The notes beneath the pieces were generated by a model, which saw only the letters and a program-made list of their open reading frames with translations, was not told the origin of the DNA and made no database searches. The position numbers and the translations under genes were made by a program. Below are positions 1 through 6,075 of a stretch of 10,499 bases of DNA, piece by piece (the stretch's first letter is position 1; each line of letters begins with the position of its first letter). The stretch comes from an uncultured Clostridia bacterium (GTDB lineage Bacteria; Bacillota; Clostridia; Oscillospirales; Acutalibacteraceae): positions 1 through 10,499 of the forward strand of contig CALBKQ010000156.1 of NCBI GenBank assembly GCA_937895645.1. Direction: 5' to 3'.

Positions 1-671
1 GTAAATACTTTAAAACCTTTGGTAGTAACTGAAGAAGCAGATGTAGTATTCTGTGTACCTGCTATCGACATTATTCCTGCATTGGAGGCGGCAAAGGGTT
101 CCAATATTCAGATTGGTGCAGAGAATATGTACTATGAGGAGAAAGGTGCTTTTACTGGTGAAATTTCTCCGAATATGCTGACTGATGTAGGGGTAAAATA
201 TGTGATTATCGGTCACTCTGAGAGAAGAGAGTATTTTGCTGAGACAGATGAGACGGTAAATAAGAAAGTATTGAAGGCTTTTGAGCATGGAATTACACCA
301 ATTATCTGCTGTGGTGAATCTTTGACTCAAAGAGAGCAGGGTATCACCATTGACTGGATTCGTCAGCAGATTAAGATTGCTTTCCTTAACGTTACAGCAG
401 AACAGGCCAAGACAGCAGTTATCGCTTACGAGCCCATCTGGGCTATTGGAACAGGTAAGGTTGCTACAACAGAGCAGGCTCAGGAAGTTTGCCATGCAAT
501 CCGTGTTTGCATCGGTGAAATCTTTGATGAGAAGCAGTTCGTATCCAGTACGGCGGATCTGTAAATGCAGGCAACGCAGCTGAGTTATTTGCTCAGGCAG
601 ATATCGACGGAGGTCTTGTTGGAGGAGCTTCACTCAAGGCTGATTTCGGAAAGATCGTTAATTACAAGTAA
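1..671 (+). pseudogene. tpiA: Triosephosphate isomerase, 5' end outside window, frameshifted near the 3' end
   Basis: TpiA interconverts dihydroxyacetone phosphate and glyceraldehyde 3-phosphate in glycolysis. The reading frame is already open at base 1, corresponding to about residue 22 of the family, so the N-terminal Asn/Lys catalytic segment lies outside the window. Visible landmarks are GAFTGEIS, the catalytic histidine in VIIGHSERR, the catalytic glutamate in AYEPIWAIGTGK and flexible loop 6. This frame runs to a TAA at 562-564, but from about 531 the family sequence continues in another frame: EAVRIQYGGSVNAGN, then GGLVGGASLKADFGKIVNYK, ending at TAA 669-671. That tail contains the loop-8 phosphate-binding YGGSV and the last helix. 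The switch must fall between 529 and 540 and equals a net loss of one base (mod 3). Read as drawn, the protein would lose its phosphate-binding end. It may be a true mutation, a strain polymorphism or a sequence error. Family identity is certain; the pseudogene status is not. Confidence 0.85.
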
Positions 672-724
672 GAGATAAAAATTGTTAAAATCTAACAATA
701 TATTGAGCTATAAACGGCTTAAAT

Positions 725-765
725 AAAGGGTTTCTTTGGCGATAAGTGCTAAAGAAACCCTTTTT
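725..765 (+). terminator. Intrinsic terminator after tpiA
   Basis: A perfect 13-bp stem (AAAGGGTTTCTTT at 725-737 with AAAGAAACCCTTT at 751-763), a 13-nt loop and a T run at 761-765 lie 54 nt after the final tpiA stop. The A run on the left arm means it could also act weakly on the other strand. This ends the glycolytic transcript. Confidence 0.9.
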
Positions 766-787
766 CATATCCTTTTATGCTTTTACA

Positions 788-827
788 ATTGCCACTTTTT
801 ATTGCCACTATCCATTAAGGAGTGGCA
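788..827. repeat. Direct repeat ATTGCCACT plus inverted copy AGTGGCA
   Basis: ATTGCCACT occurs at 788-796 and again at 801-809, and the inverted copy AGTGGCA is at 821-827. The second direct copy can form a 7-bp stem (803-809 with 821-827, 11-nt loop). The first copy could pair with the same right arm instead. A T-rich stretch follows (828-845), so a back-up terminator for tpiA read-through is possible. An operator upstream of the next gene is the other reading. The function is not determined by the sequence alone. Confidence 0.5.
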
Positions 828-875
828 TATTTTGTTGTTTTTTCTAAAAAAATTATAGAAATAAATTTCATATTG

Positions 876-884
876 TGTTACAAT
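876..884 (+). promoter_or_regulatory. Candidate extended -10 promoter for the PocR-domain gene
   Basis: TGTTACAAT matches the extended -10 pattern TGnTAnAAT. It lies about 41 nt before the first possible start codon of the downstream gene, giving a predicted transcript start near 890. No good -35 box is seen at 17 nt spacing, which is tolerated by extended -10 promoters. The region is very AT-rich, so chance matches are possible. Confidence 0.4.
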
Positions 885-915
885 GAAAAAGTGAAACCGA
901 TTTGTAACTTTTTTT

Positions 916-924
916 AGAGGAAGG
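916..924 (+). promoter_or_regulatory. Ribosome binding site with ambiguous start codon
   Basis: AGAGGAAGG is the only Shine-Dalgarno-like sequence before the PocR-domain gene. It directly abuts the in-frame TTG at 925. The next in-frame candidate, GTG at 937, is 12 nt away. An ATT at 931 has the best spacing (6 nt) but is a rare start. No in-frame ATG occurs before residue 30, so the gene probably uses a non-ATG start. Confidence 0.55.
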
Positions 925-1698
925 TTGACGATTGTCGTGCTTAAGAATATTGATAATTACAAATTTGAGGACTTGTTTGATTTATCAGAGATTCAAAAGT
1001 TAATAGATTCTATGTCGAAAGCACTTAATATGGGTATTATAATTGTATCTCCTGAAGGTAAGTGGATTACTAAGCCGAGTAGTAAGTGCTATTTTTGTGA
1101 AAAGCTTATTAAGACTTCTGCAAAAGGCTTTGAGAATTGTAAAATTTCTGACGCAGCACTCGGAAGACCTAATAAAGGTGGTCCAATTATACAAAAGTGT
1201 TTATCAGCGGGACTTATGGATGCCGGAGTAAGTATTTTTCTTAAGGATAAGCATATTGCAAGTTGGATTATCGGGCAGGTTAGAATAAAATCTGAGATAA
1301 TGAGCGAAGACGAGAATATTGCTAAGGCTAAAGAACTCGGTATAGATCCTGAGATTTATTGTGATGCTTTAGAGAAGGTTCCTGTTATGACAAGAGAGCA
1401 GTTTGAAGCTGCTGCTGAGATGGTTAATAATATCGCTGTTCAGTTATCTGAACTCGGATATAGGAATTATTTGCAGAAAGAACAGTTGCGGGAAAAAGAA
1501 GCTTCTGAGAAAAGACTTGAGAAGGAAAAAGCGGGCGTGCTTAAAGAAATCGCATTTGTTTCAGGCAAACTTAACAATGCAAACTTTGTTGCAAAAGCAC
1601 CTGAAGCACTCGTTAACGAGCAACGCGAAAAACTTGCAAAATATAACGAGAAGTTAAATATGTTGGAAGAAAGCATTGCAAAAATTAGCAATAAATAA
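925..1698 (+). CDS. PocR sensor-domain protein with a valyl-tRNA synthetase-like C-terminal arm
   Basis: A 257-residue protein in three parts. Residues ~20-175 resemble the PocR ligand-sensing domain (predicted sensor of small hydrocarbon derivatives such as propanediols): cysteines at 55, 58, 72 and 92, a CLSAGLMDAGVSI motif, and WIIGQV at 114-119. Residues ~176-203 are a charged, probably helical linker rich in K and E. Residues ~203-255 closely resemble the antiparallel coiled-coil arm that ends bacterial valyl-tRNA synthetases: KLNNANFVAKAPEALV (215-230), then REKLAKYNEKLNMLEE (234-249). No HTH, kinase, GGDEF, signal peptide or membrane segment is visible, so it is probably cytoplasmic and not a standard transcription factor. 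The start is uncertain: TTG 925 abuts the ribosome site, while GTG 937 would remove four residues and leave the domains unchanged. It has its own promoter candidate and terminator, and is convergent with an alcohol dehydrogenase. The PocR call is fairly sure and the arm call strong by motif; the function is unknown. Confidence 0.85.
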   Translation: MTIVVLKNIDNYKFEDLFDLSEIQKLIDSMSKALNMGIIIVSPEGKWITKPSSKCYFCEKLIKTSAKGFENCKISDAALGRPNKGGPIIQKCLSAGLMDAGVSIFLKDKHIASWIIGQVRIKSEIMSEDENIAKAKELGIDPEIYCDALEKVPVMTREQFEAAAEMVNNIAVQLSELGYRNYLQKEQLREKEASEKRLEKEKAGVLKEIAFVSGKLNNANFVAKAPEALVNEQREKLAKYNEKLNMLEESIAKISNK

Positions 1699-1701
1699 AA
1701 T

Positions 1702-1738
1702 AAAAAAGGAACTCTCAAATGAGAGTTCCTAATTTTTT
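1702..1738. terminator. Bidirectional intrinsic terminator between convergent genes
   Basis: A perfect 10-bp stem, AGGAACTCTC (1707-1716) with GAGAGTTCCT (1721-1730), has a 4-nt loop. It carries T6 at 1733-1738 for the plus strand and A6 at 1702-1707, which is T6 on the minus strand. It sits 3 nt after the PocR-gene stop and 13 nt after the alcohol dehydrogenase stop, so it can end both transcripts. Confidence 0.92.
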
Positions 1739-1751
1739 GCTTATTTTTCAA

Positions 1752-2960
1752 TTATTCCTTAATCATAAGAGATTTAACAATAGCTGTCATTTCTGCTTCG
1801 CCATAGATTACAGGAACTGGGTAAAGTGGGTTACCCTCTTTAAGTGCACGTTCTACGATAATAGGAATATCTTCTTCTTTAATCTGTGCAAAGCCCTTTG
1901 GAATATTCATTCTTTCGTTCATAGCATAGATTTCTGCAATAAATGCTTTTGCCTTTGCTTCTTCGCTATCGCCTTTAATACCAACAAGGTCAGCAAGTTT
2001 AGAAAGTGAACCATAAACTGCTTCACCATAGCTTTCAAGCATTACAGGAAGAATAACTGCATTTGCAAGACCGTGAGGAATACCATACTGACCACCAAGG
2101 TTGTGTGCAACTGCGTGAACATAACCAACATAAGCACGAGTAAATGCCATACCAGCATAGTAAGAAGCGAGAAGCATATTGTTTCTTGCTTCAATGTTTT
2201 TACCGTCTGTGTATGCTGTTTCAAGGTTCTGGAATATCATTTTTGTTGCCTTTTCTGCATACTGAGTTGTTGACTTAACATTTGATTTACCAATGTATGC
2301 TTCAACAGCGTGAGTAAGAGCATCCATACCTGTTGTTGATGTGATATGTGGTGGAAGACCTACTGTAAGTTCAGGGTCAAACACAGCAAATCTTGGACGA
2401 AGGAATGGGTCGTTACAAGCATTCTTTTCGTGTGTTTTTGAGTTAGAAACAACTGCTGCAAGAGTACATTCTGAACCTGTACCTGCTGTTGTTGGAACTG
2501 CAAAAAATGGTGGAAGTGGACGAAGAATCTTCATAAGTCCACGCATTTTTTCAACTGGTTGATTTGGTTTAACAACTCGAGCCCCGGCAATTTTTGCACA
2601 GTCCATTGGTGAACCGCCACCAAATGCGATAATACCCTGACAACCGTTTGCATTGTACATATCTTTTGCTTCTTCAATGTTTTCGATTGTTGGGTTTGGC
2701 TGAGTACCGTCATAAACTACATACTCAACGCCTGCGTTGTCCATTTCTTCGTAAAGAGAGTTAAGAAGACCAAGTGAAGTAAGACCTTTGTCTGTTACGA
2801 TAAGCACTTTCTTAAGTCCCTTTTCTTTAATAAGGTTTGGAAGCTTACGAATGCTGCCAGGACCTGTAAGCATAAATGGCTCGCCCCATGGCATAAAGCA
2901 TTCAGCAATAAACATAACCTTCTGGAATACTCTGCAATACGCTTTGTAAAATTTTGTCAT
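1752..2960 (-). CDS. Iron-containing (type III) alcohol dehydrogenase
   Basis: NAD(P)-dependent oxidoreductase interconverting alcohols and aldehydes; the substrate cannot be read from the sequence. The 402-residue length is typical. The N-terminal Rossmann-like half carries TGPGSIRKLP (32-41), the YDGTQPNPT segment (83-91) and the cofactor-binding GGGSPMD (114-120). PTTAGTGSE (156-164) follows. The C-terminal helical half has metal ligands recognisable by alignment to FucO-type enzymes: D213 and H217 in GMDALTHAVEAY, H282 in YVHAVAHNLGG, and H296 in IPHG. No ligand is missing. The ATG is supported by GGGAG 6 nt upstream. The gene lies only 25 nt after ribF, on the same strand, with no convincing terminator between, so it may be the last gene of the rimP-infB-ribF transcript. 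It ends at the shared bidirectional terminator facing the PocR-domain gene. In fermenting clostridia such enzymes recycle NAD(P)H; that role here is inference. Confidence 0.93.
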   Translation of the reverse strand: MTKFYKAYCRVFQKVMFIAECFMPWGEPFMLTGPGSIRKLPNLIKEKGLKKVLIVTDKGLTSLGLLNSLYEEMDNAGVEYVVYDGTQPNPTIENIEEAKDMYNANGCQGIIAFGGGSPMDCAKIAGARVVKPNQPVEKMRGLMKILRPLPPFFAVPTTAGTGSECTLAAVVSNSKTHEKNACNDPFLRPRFAVFDPELTVGLPPHITSTTGMDALTHAVEAYIGKSNVKSTTQYAEKATKMIFQNLETAYTDGKNIEARNNMLLASYYAGMAFTRAYVGYVHAVAHNLGGQYGIPHGLANAVILPVMLESYGEAVYGSLSKLADLVGIKGDSEEAKAKAFIAEIYAMNERMNIPKGFAQIKEEDIPIIVERALKEGNPLYPVPVIYGEAEMTAIVKSLMIKE

Positions 2961-2985
2961 AAAAATCTCCCTTTCATAGATGATT

Positions 2986-3876
2986 TTAATTATTATTTAT
3001 ACTATCAAAAATCTTGATAGCTAATTTACTATCATAATCAATTTGTGCTTTTAACTCGTCTTTAGTGTTAAACTTCTTTTCTGGTCTTATAAAGTCTAAA
3101 AGTTCAACCTTGATTTTTCTGTAATACAGATTACCGTCAAATCCTAAAATGCAAGTTTCTGAAAGCACTTTGTCACCACCAACAGTAGGGTGACAACCAA
3201 AGTTTGTAACTGACGGGTAAATTTTACCGTCCACTGTTGACTGTGAAGCATAAACACCGTGCTTTAAGTTTATAAAGCCTGTGGGGAAATGTTGATTGAT
3301 TGTTGGAAAGCCAAAAACCTTTTTACCGATTTTATTACCCTCAACTACAAGAAAATCGTAAGAAAAATTACGACCAAGCATCTCGTTGGCAGTTTTAATA
3401 TCACCATTAGCGAGAGCCTCGCGAATTCTTGTAGCACTAATCATTTCACCTTTATAGTCAATGCTTTTAGCCATCTTGTAAATTATACCATACTTTTCGC
3501 ATAATTCACATAATATTTTACTGTTACCCCCACCATCTTTGCCAAAAAGAAAGTTTTCACCGCAGATTACGGCACCTACGTTATGCTTTTTTATAAGTAT
3601 GTCACGTAAAAATTCTTCAGGGGATAAGTTGCGAATTTCTTCAAAACTTACGTGAACAGGCAAAATGCCAAGTTCTTTTGCTTTTTCCTGCTTTTCTTCG
3701 CTTGTAATGAGAAGTGGTGGTGCAATACCTTTGAGTACTGCTTGTGGGTGAATGTCAAACATAAGTATAGCAGGAATAAATCCGTCTTCTCTGAATGCTT
3801 TTGCCTCACCCAAGACATTTAAGTGACCCCTGTGCAAACCGTCGAAGGTGCCAAGCGCCAATGCAAGTTTTTTCAT
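2986..3876 (-). CDS. ribF: Bifunctional riboflavin kinase / FMN adenylyltransferase
   Basis: RibF phosphorylates riboflavin to FMN and adenylates FMN to FAD in the cytoplasm. At 296 residues it is close to the family's usual ~300. The N-terminal nucleotidyltransferase domain has GTFDGLHRGH (9-18, with the HxGH-type motif) and TRIREAL; the usual TFDPHP is MFDIHP here and the GxDFRFG motif is GENFLFG, so it is slightly divergent. The C-terminal riboflavin kinase domain shows KIGKKVFGFPTIN with the PTxN motif, HGVYAS, NFGCHPTVGG, an ET followed by a GFDG segment, and FIRPEKKF. The ATG overlaps the truB stop as ATGA, and the nearest strong Shine-Dalgarno (GGAGG, 3891-3895) is 14 nt away. This suggests translational coupling to truB. 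truB-ribF adjacency is standard in Firmicutes. Confidence 0.95.
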   Translation of the reverse strand: MKKLALALGTFDGLHRGHLNVLGEAKAFREDGFIPAILMFDIHPQAVLKGIAPPLLITSEEKQEKAKELGILPVHVSFEEIRNLSPEEFLRDILIKKHNVGAVICGENFLFGKDGGGNSKILCELCEKYGIIYKMAKSIDYKGEMISATRIREALANGDIKTANEMLGRNFSYDFLVVEGNKIGKKVFGFPTINQHFPTGFINLKHGVYASQSTVDGKIYPSVTNFGCHPTVGGDKVLSETCILGFDGNLYYRKIKVELLDFIRPEKKFNTKDELKAQIDYDSKLAIKIFDSINNN

Positions 3877-4763
3877 TCGTCTATCAGCACCCTCCTTACC
3901 GTAAGGTCGCTTTTTTCTTCTTTGATTTCTCCAAGACCTAAAAGTTTTCTCTCAGGGGAGTAAACACGGTAAGTACCAATAGGGTAGTCACCGTGAAGTC
4001 GTGCATAATCCAATGTACCACCATTATGAAAACGATTAGCCTGTGGAGCAGTAACTATAATTTCAGGGTAACTCATAAGTGCAGATTCAACTGATGTTAT
4101 TACACTTTCAGCGTTATTTTCACTTACAAGTTGCTCTAATTTCTCTAGTGTTACAGATTTTTCAATGCTAAATCCGTTAGCACTTGTGCGACGAAGTTCT
4201 GTCATAACTGCACCACAACCAAGAGTGCGACCAATATCGTCACAAAGTGAACGGATATATGTACCAGCCGAGCAGGTGACATTCATTGAAAATTCTGTTC
4301 CGTCAAAATCGTAGATTTCTAACTTTTCAATAGTGATTTTTCGGCTTTCACGCTCTATTTCAATGCCCTTACGAGCCAAATCATAAAGACGCTCACCGTT
4401 TTTTTTGAGTGCCGAATACATTGGTGGAGTCTGTAAAATTTCGCCCTTAAACTGCTCTGTAACACTTAATAATTGTTCAAGTGTGACATTTACGGGGCTT
4501 TCAGTTAAAACTTTGCCAGTAATGTCAAGAGTATCAGTTGTAATACCAAGTTTTACCCTTGCAGTGTAGCTTTTTTTGTGTTCAGGCAATAATTCGATAA
4601 AACGAGTAGAGTGACCTAACATAATAACAATTACACCGGTAGCCATAGGGTCCAGTGTGCCTGTATGCCCTGCTTTTTTGACACCCAAAAGTCGAGAGGC
4701 TTTTTTAACCGCCATAAAAGATGTCATATCGCGTGGTTTGTCAAGACAAATTATGCCTGTCAT
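3873..4763 (-). CDS. truB: tRNA pseudouridine(55) synthase
   Basis: TruB isomerises U55 in the T-loop of elongator tRNAs to pseudouridine. The 296-residue protein has the family signature GHTGTLDPMATG with the catalytic aspartate at D38, KSYTARVKLG (64-73) carrying the conserved tyrosine, PPMYSALKKNGERLYDLAR, and GTYIRSLCDDIG with the conserved arginine. A C-terminal region of ~70 residues follows, as in Firmicutes TruB proteins. The start codon shares its A with the stop of the upstream gene (TAATG), and AAGGCGG lies about 7 nt upstream of the ATG. The gene overlaps ribF by 4 nt at the other end. Nothing odd is seen; all key motifs are intact. Confidence 0.97.
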   Translation of the reverse strand: MTGIICLDKPRDMTSFMAVKKASRLLGVKKAGHTGTLDPMATGVIVIMLGHSTRFIELLPEHKKSYTARVKLGITTDTLDITGKVLTESPVNVTLEQLLSVTEQFKGEILQTPPMYSALKKNGERLYDLARKGIEIERESRKITIEKLEIYDFDGTEFSMNVTCSAGTYIRSLCDDIGRTLGCGAVMTELRRTSANGFSIEKSVTLEKLEQLVSENNAESVITSVESALMSYPEIIVTAPQANRFHNGGTLDYARLHGDYPIGTYRVYSPERKLLGLGEIKEEKSDLTVRRVLIDE

Positions 4764-5710
4764 TAAAATTCCGCCTTTATAGTATTAAGTAATGTTGCTT
4801 TAACTTCTGAGAGTGAGCATTGAAATTCACAACCCGCAGCGGCACTATGTCCGCCACCACCAAGTTTACCACAGATTTTTGCAGCGTCATAAGGTTCAAC
4901 AGTGCGCATTGACACCTTGTAACTGCCATTGTGACGTTCACGGATTGTAATGCCAATTTTCACACCCTCAATTTTGCGAGGAATTGCAGCAATACCGTCA
5001 CACTCTGTTGAACTTGAGCCACTTTCCTCAAACATTTTGCGAGTGATTGTCATAATAGCACATTTGCCGTCAAAATAACTTTCAATAGAAGAAACTGCCA
5101 TCTGTTCAAGTCGCAAATATGACAAAGATTTTGTTTCAAACATAAGACGGTTGATGTTTACATAATCCGCGCCTTTTTCCATAACATCTGCCGCAATTCT
5201 GTGAACAGTAGGTGTGGTGTTTGAAAACATAAAACAACCGGTGTCAGTTGCAAGACCTGTATAAACGCAACTTGCGATAGGGGGTGTCATAGTAACACCC
5301 ATTTCGCAAATAACTTCATAAATCACAACAGCAGCCGCAGCCTTGTCTTCCAAAAGAAGATTTTCTGCATACTCTCTGTTTGACATGTGGTGGTCAATGC
5401 ACAACCATACATTGTTACCATAAGATTTTTCAAAACTTTCGCCTAAAAGTTTTTTATCAGCAACGTCAACTGCAATTATTTTGTCAAATGTAAATTCCTG
5501 ATTGTCAATGTCTTCCCAAAGATAAGAATATTTTGGGTGCATTGGGTCAATACACTTTACAAAAGACTTTTTACCAATTAAATCAAGTGTACGCTTTAAG
5601 GCAAATGCACTGCCAAGCGTGTCACCGTCAGGGTTGCGATGTGTGAGAATAAGATAATTATCATATTCTTTCAAAAGAGCACAACACTCTTTTACATCAA
5701 TTTTATTCAT
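4763..5710 (-). CDS. nrnA: DHH/DHHA1 phosphoesterase, NrnA-type (oligoribonuclease / pAp phosphatase)
   Basis: NrnA-type enzymes degrade 2-5-nt RNA fragments and dephosphorylate 3'-phosphoadenosine 5'-phosphate, replacing Orn in most Firmicutes. The 315-residue protein has the full DHH motif set: HRNPDGDTLGS (24-34, metal-binding H24, D28, D30), AVDVAD (80-85), CIDHHMS with the DHH at 106-108, and ATDTGCF (154-160). The DHHA1 substrate domain ends with GGGGHSAAAG (284-293). The ATG is preceded by GAGG at a 7-nt spacing, placed inside the end of rbfA. It starts 2 nt after rbfA and overlaps truB by one base. The rbfA-DHH-truB order is common in clostridia. The assignment to NrnA rather than another DHH subfamily (for example GdpP, which has membrane and GGDEF domains) rests on length and the absence of extra domains. 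Confidence 0.93.
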   Translation of the reverse strand: MNKIDVKECCALLKEYDNYLILTHRNPDGDTLGSAFALKRTLDLIGKKSFVKCIDPMHPKYSYLWEDIDNQEFTFDKIIAVDVADKKLLGESFEKSYGNNVWLCIDHHMSNREYAENLLLEDKAAAAVVIYEVICEMGVTMTPPIASCVYTGLATDTGCFMFSNTTPTVHRIAADVMEKGADYVNINRLMFETKSLSYLRLEQMAVSSIESYFDGKCAIMTITRKMFEESGSSSTECDGIAAIPRKIEGVKIGITIRERHNGSYKVSMRTVEPYDAAKICGKLGGGGHSAAAGCEFQCSLSEVKATLLNTIKAEF

Positions 5711-5712
5711 AC

Positions 5713-6075
5713 TTAATCCTCAATATCGGAAGTACTTGTAGTACTTTCGATTTTCTTAAATATTTCCATACCGTGTTCAATTGAATCATCGGCAATAAAT
5801 TTAAGTTCAGGAGTTTTGCGAAGGTGAAGTTTTGAGCCAACCTCACGACGAATAAGACCTGTTGCAGATGTAAGTCCCTTAACTGCCTCTTTTGCATCTT
5901 CAATGCCACTCATTGAGCTTACATAAACTTTTGCAAAAGAAAGGTCAGAACTTACATCAACACGAACAACAGTTAAGATTTTATCTTTAACTCTGGGGTC
6001 TTTTAACTCGCGGATAATAGCCACAATTTCACGCTTAATGTCTTCTGAAACTCTGCCTACTCTGTAACCTGCCAT
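5713..6075 (-). CDS. rbfA: Ribosome-binding factor A
   Basis: RbfA is a small KH-fold protein that binds the immature 30S subunit and helps 16S rRNA maturation, notably under cold stress. At 120 residues it has the usual length. It begins RVGRVSEDIKREI and continues through LKDPRV, the VDVSSDLSFAKVYVS strand-loop, LIRREVGSKLHLRKTPEL and the FIADDSIEHG motif typical of the C-terminal half; a short acidic/Ser-Thr tail follows. The start shares one base with the infB stop (TAATG). Its GGAGG (6089-6093) lies 13 nt upstream, inside infB, which suggests coupled translation. Unlike Bacillus subtilis, no ylxP gene separates infB and rbfA. Confidence 0.96.
   Translation of the reverse strand: MAGYRVGRVSEDIKREIVAIIRELKDPRVKDKILTVVRVDVSSDLSFAKVYVSSMSGIEDAKEAVKGLTSATGLIRREVGSKLHLRKTPELKFIADDSIEHGMEIFKKIESTTSTSDIED

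Noticed and set aside
520..565. Programmed ribosomal frameshift in tpiA
   Set aside because: No slippery heptamer, stimulatory hairpin or internal Shine-Dalgarno is seen at the junction, and family residues appear to be missing there. A deletion or sequence error fits better.
10..633. Long open frame on the minus strand opposite tpiA
   Set aside because: It is the complement of a clearly recognisable TpiA coding sequence; its translation is Cys/Leu/Asn-rich with no family resemblance and no ribosome site.
672..924. tRNA, small RNA, riboswitch or CRISPR in the largest intergenic region
   Set aside because: No cloverleaf, no conserved riboswitch core and no regularly spaced repeats are seen; only a terminator, short repeats and a promoter candidate.
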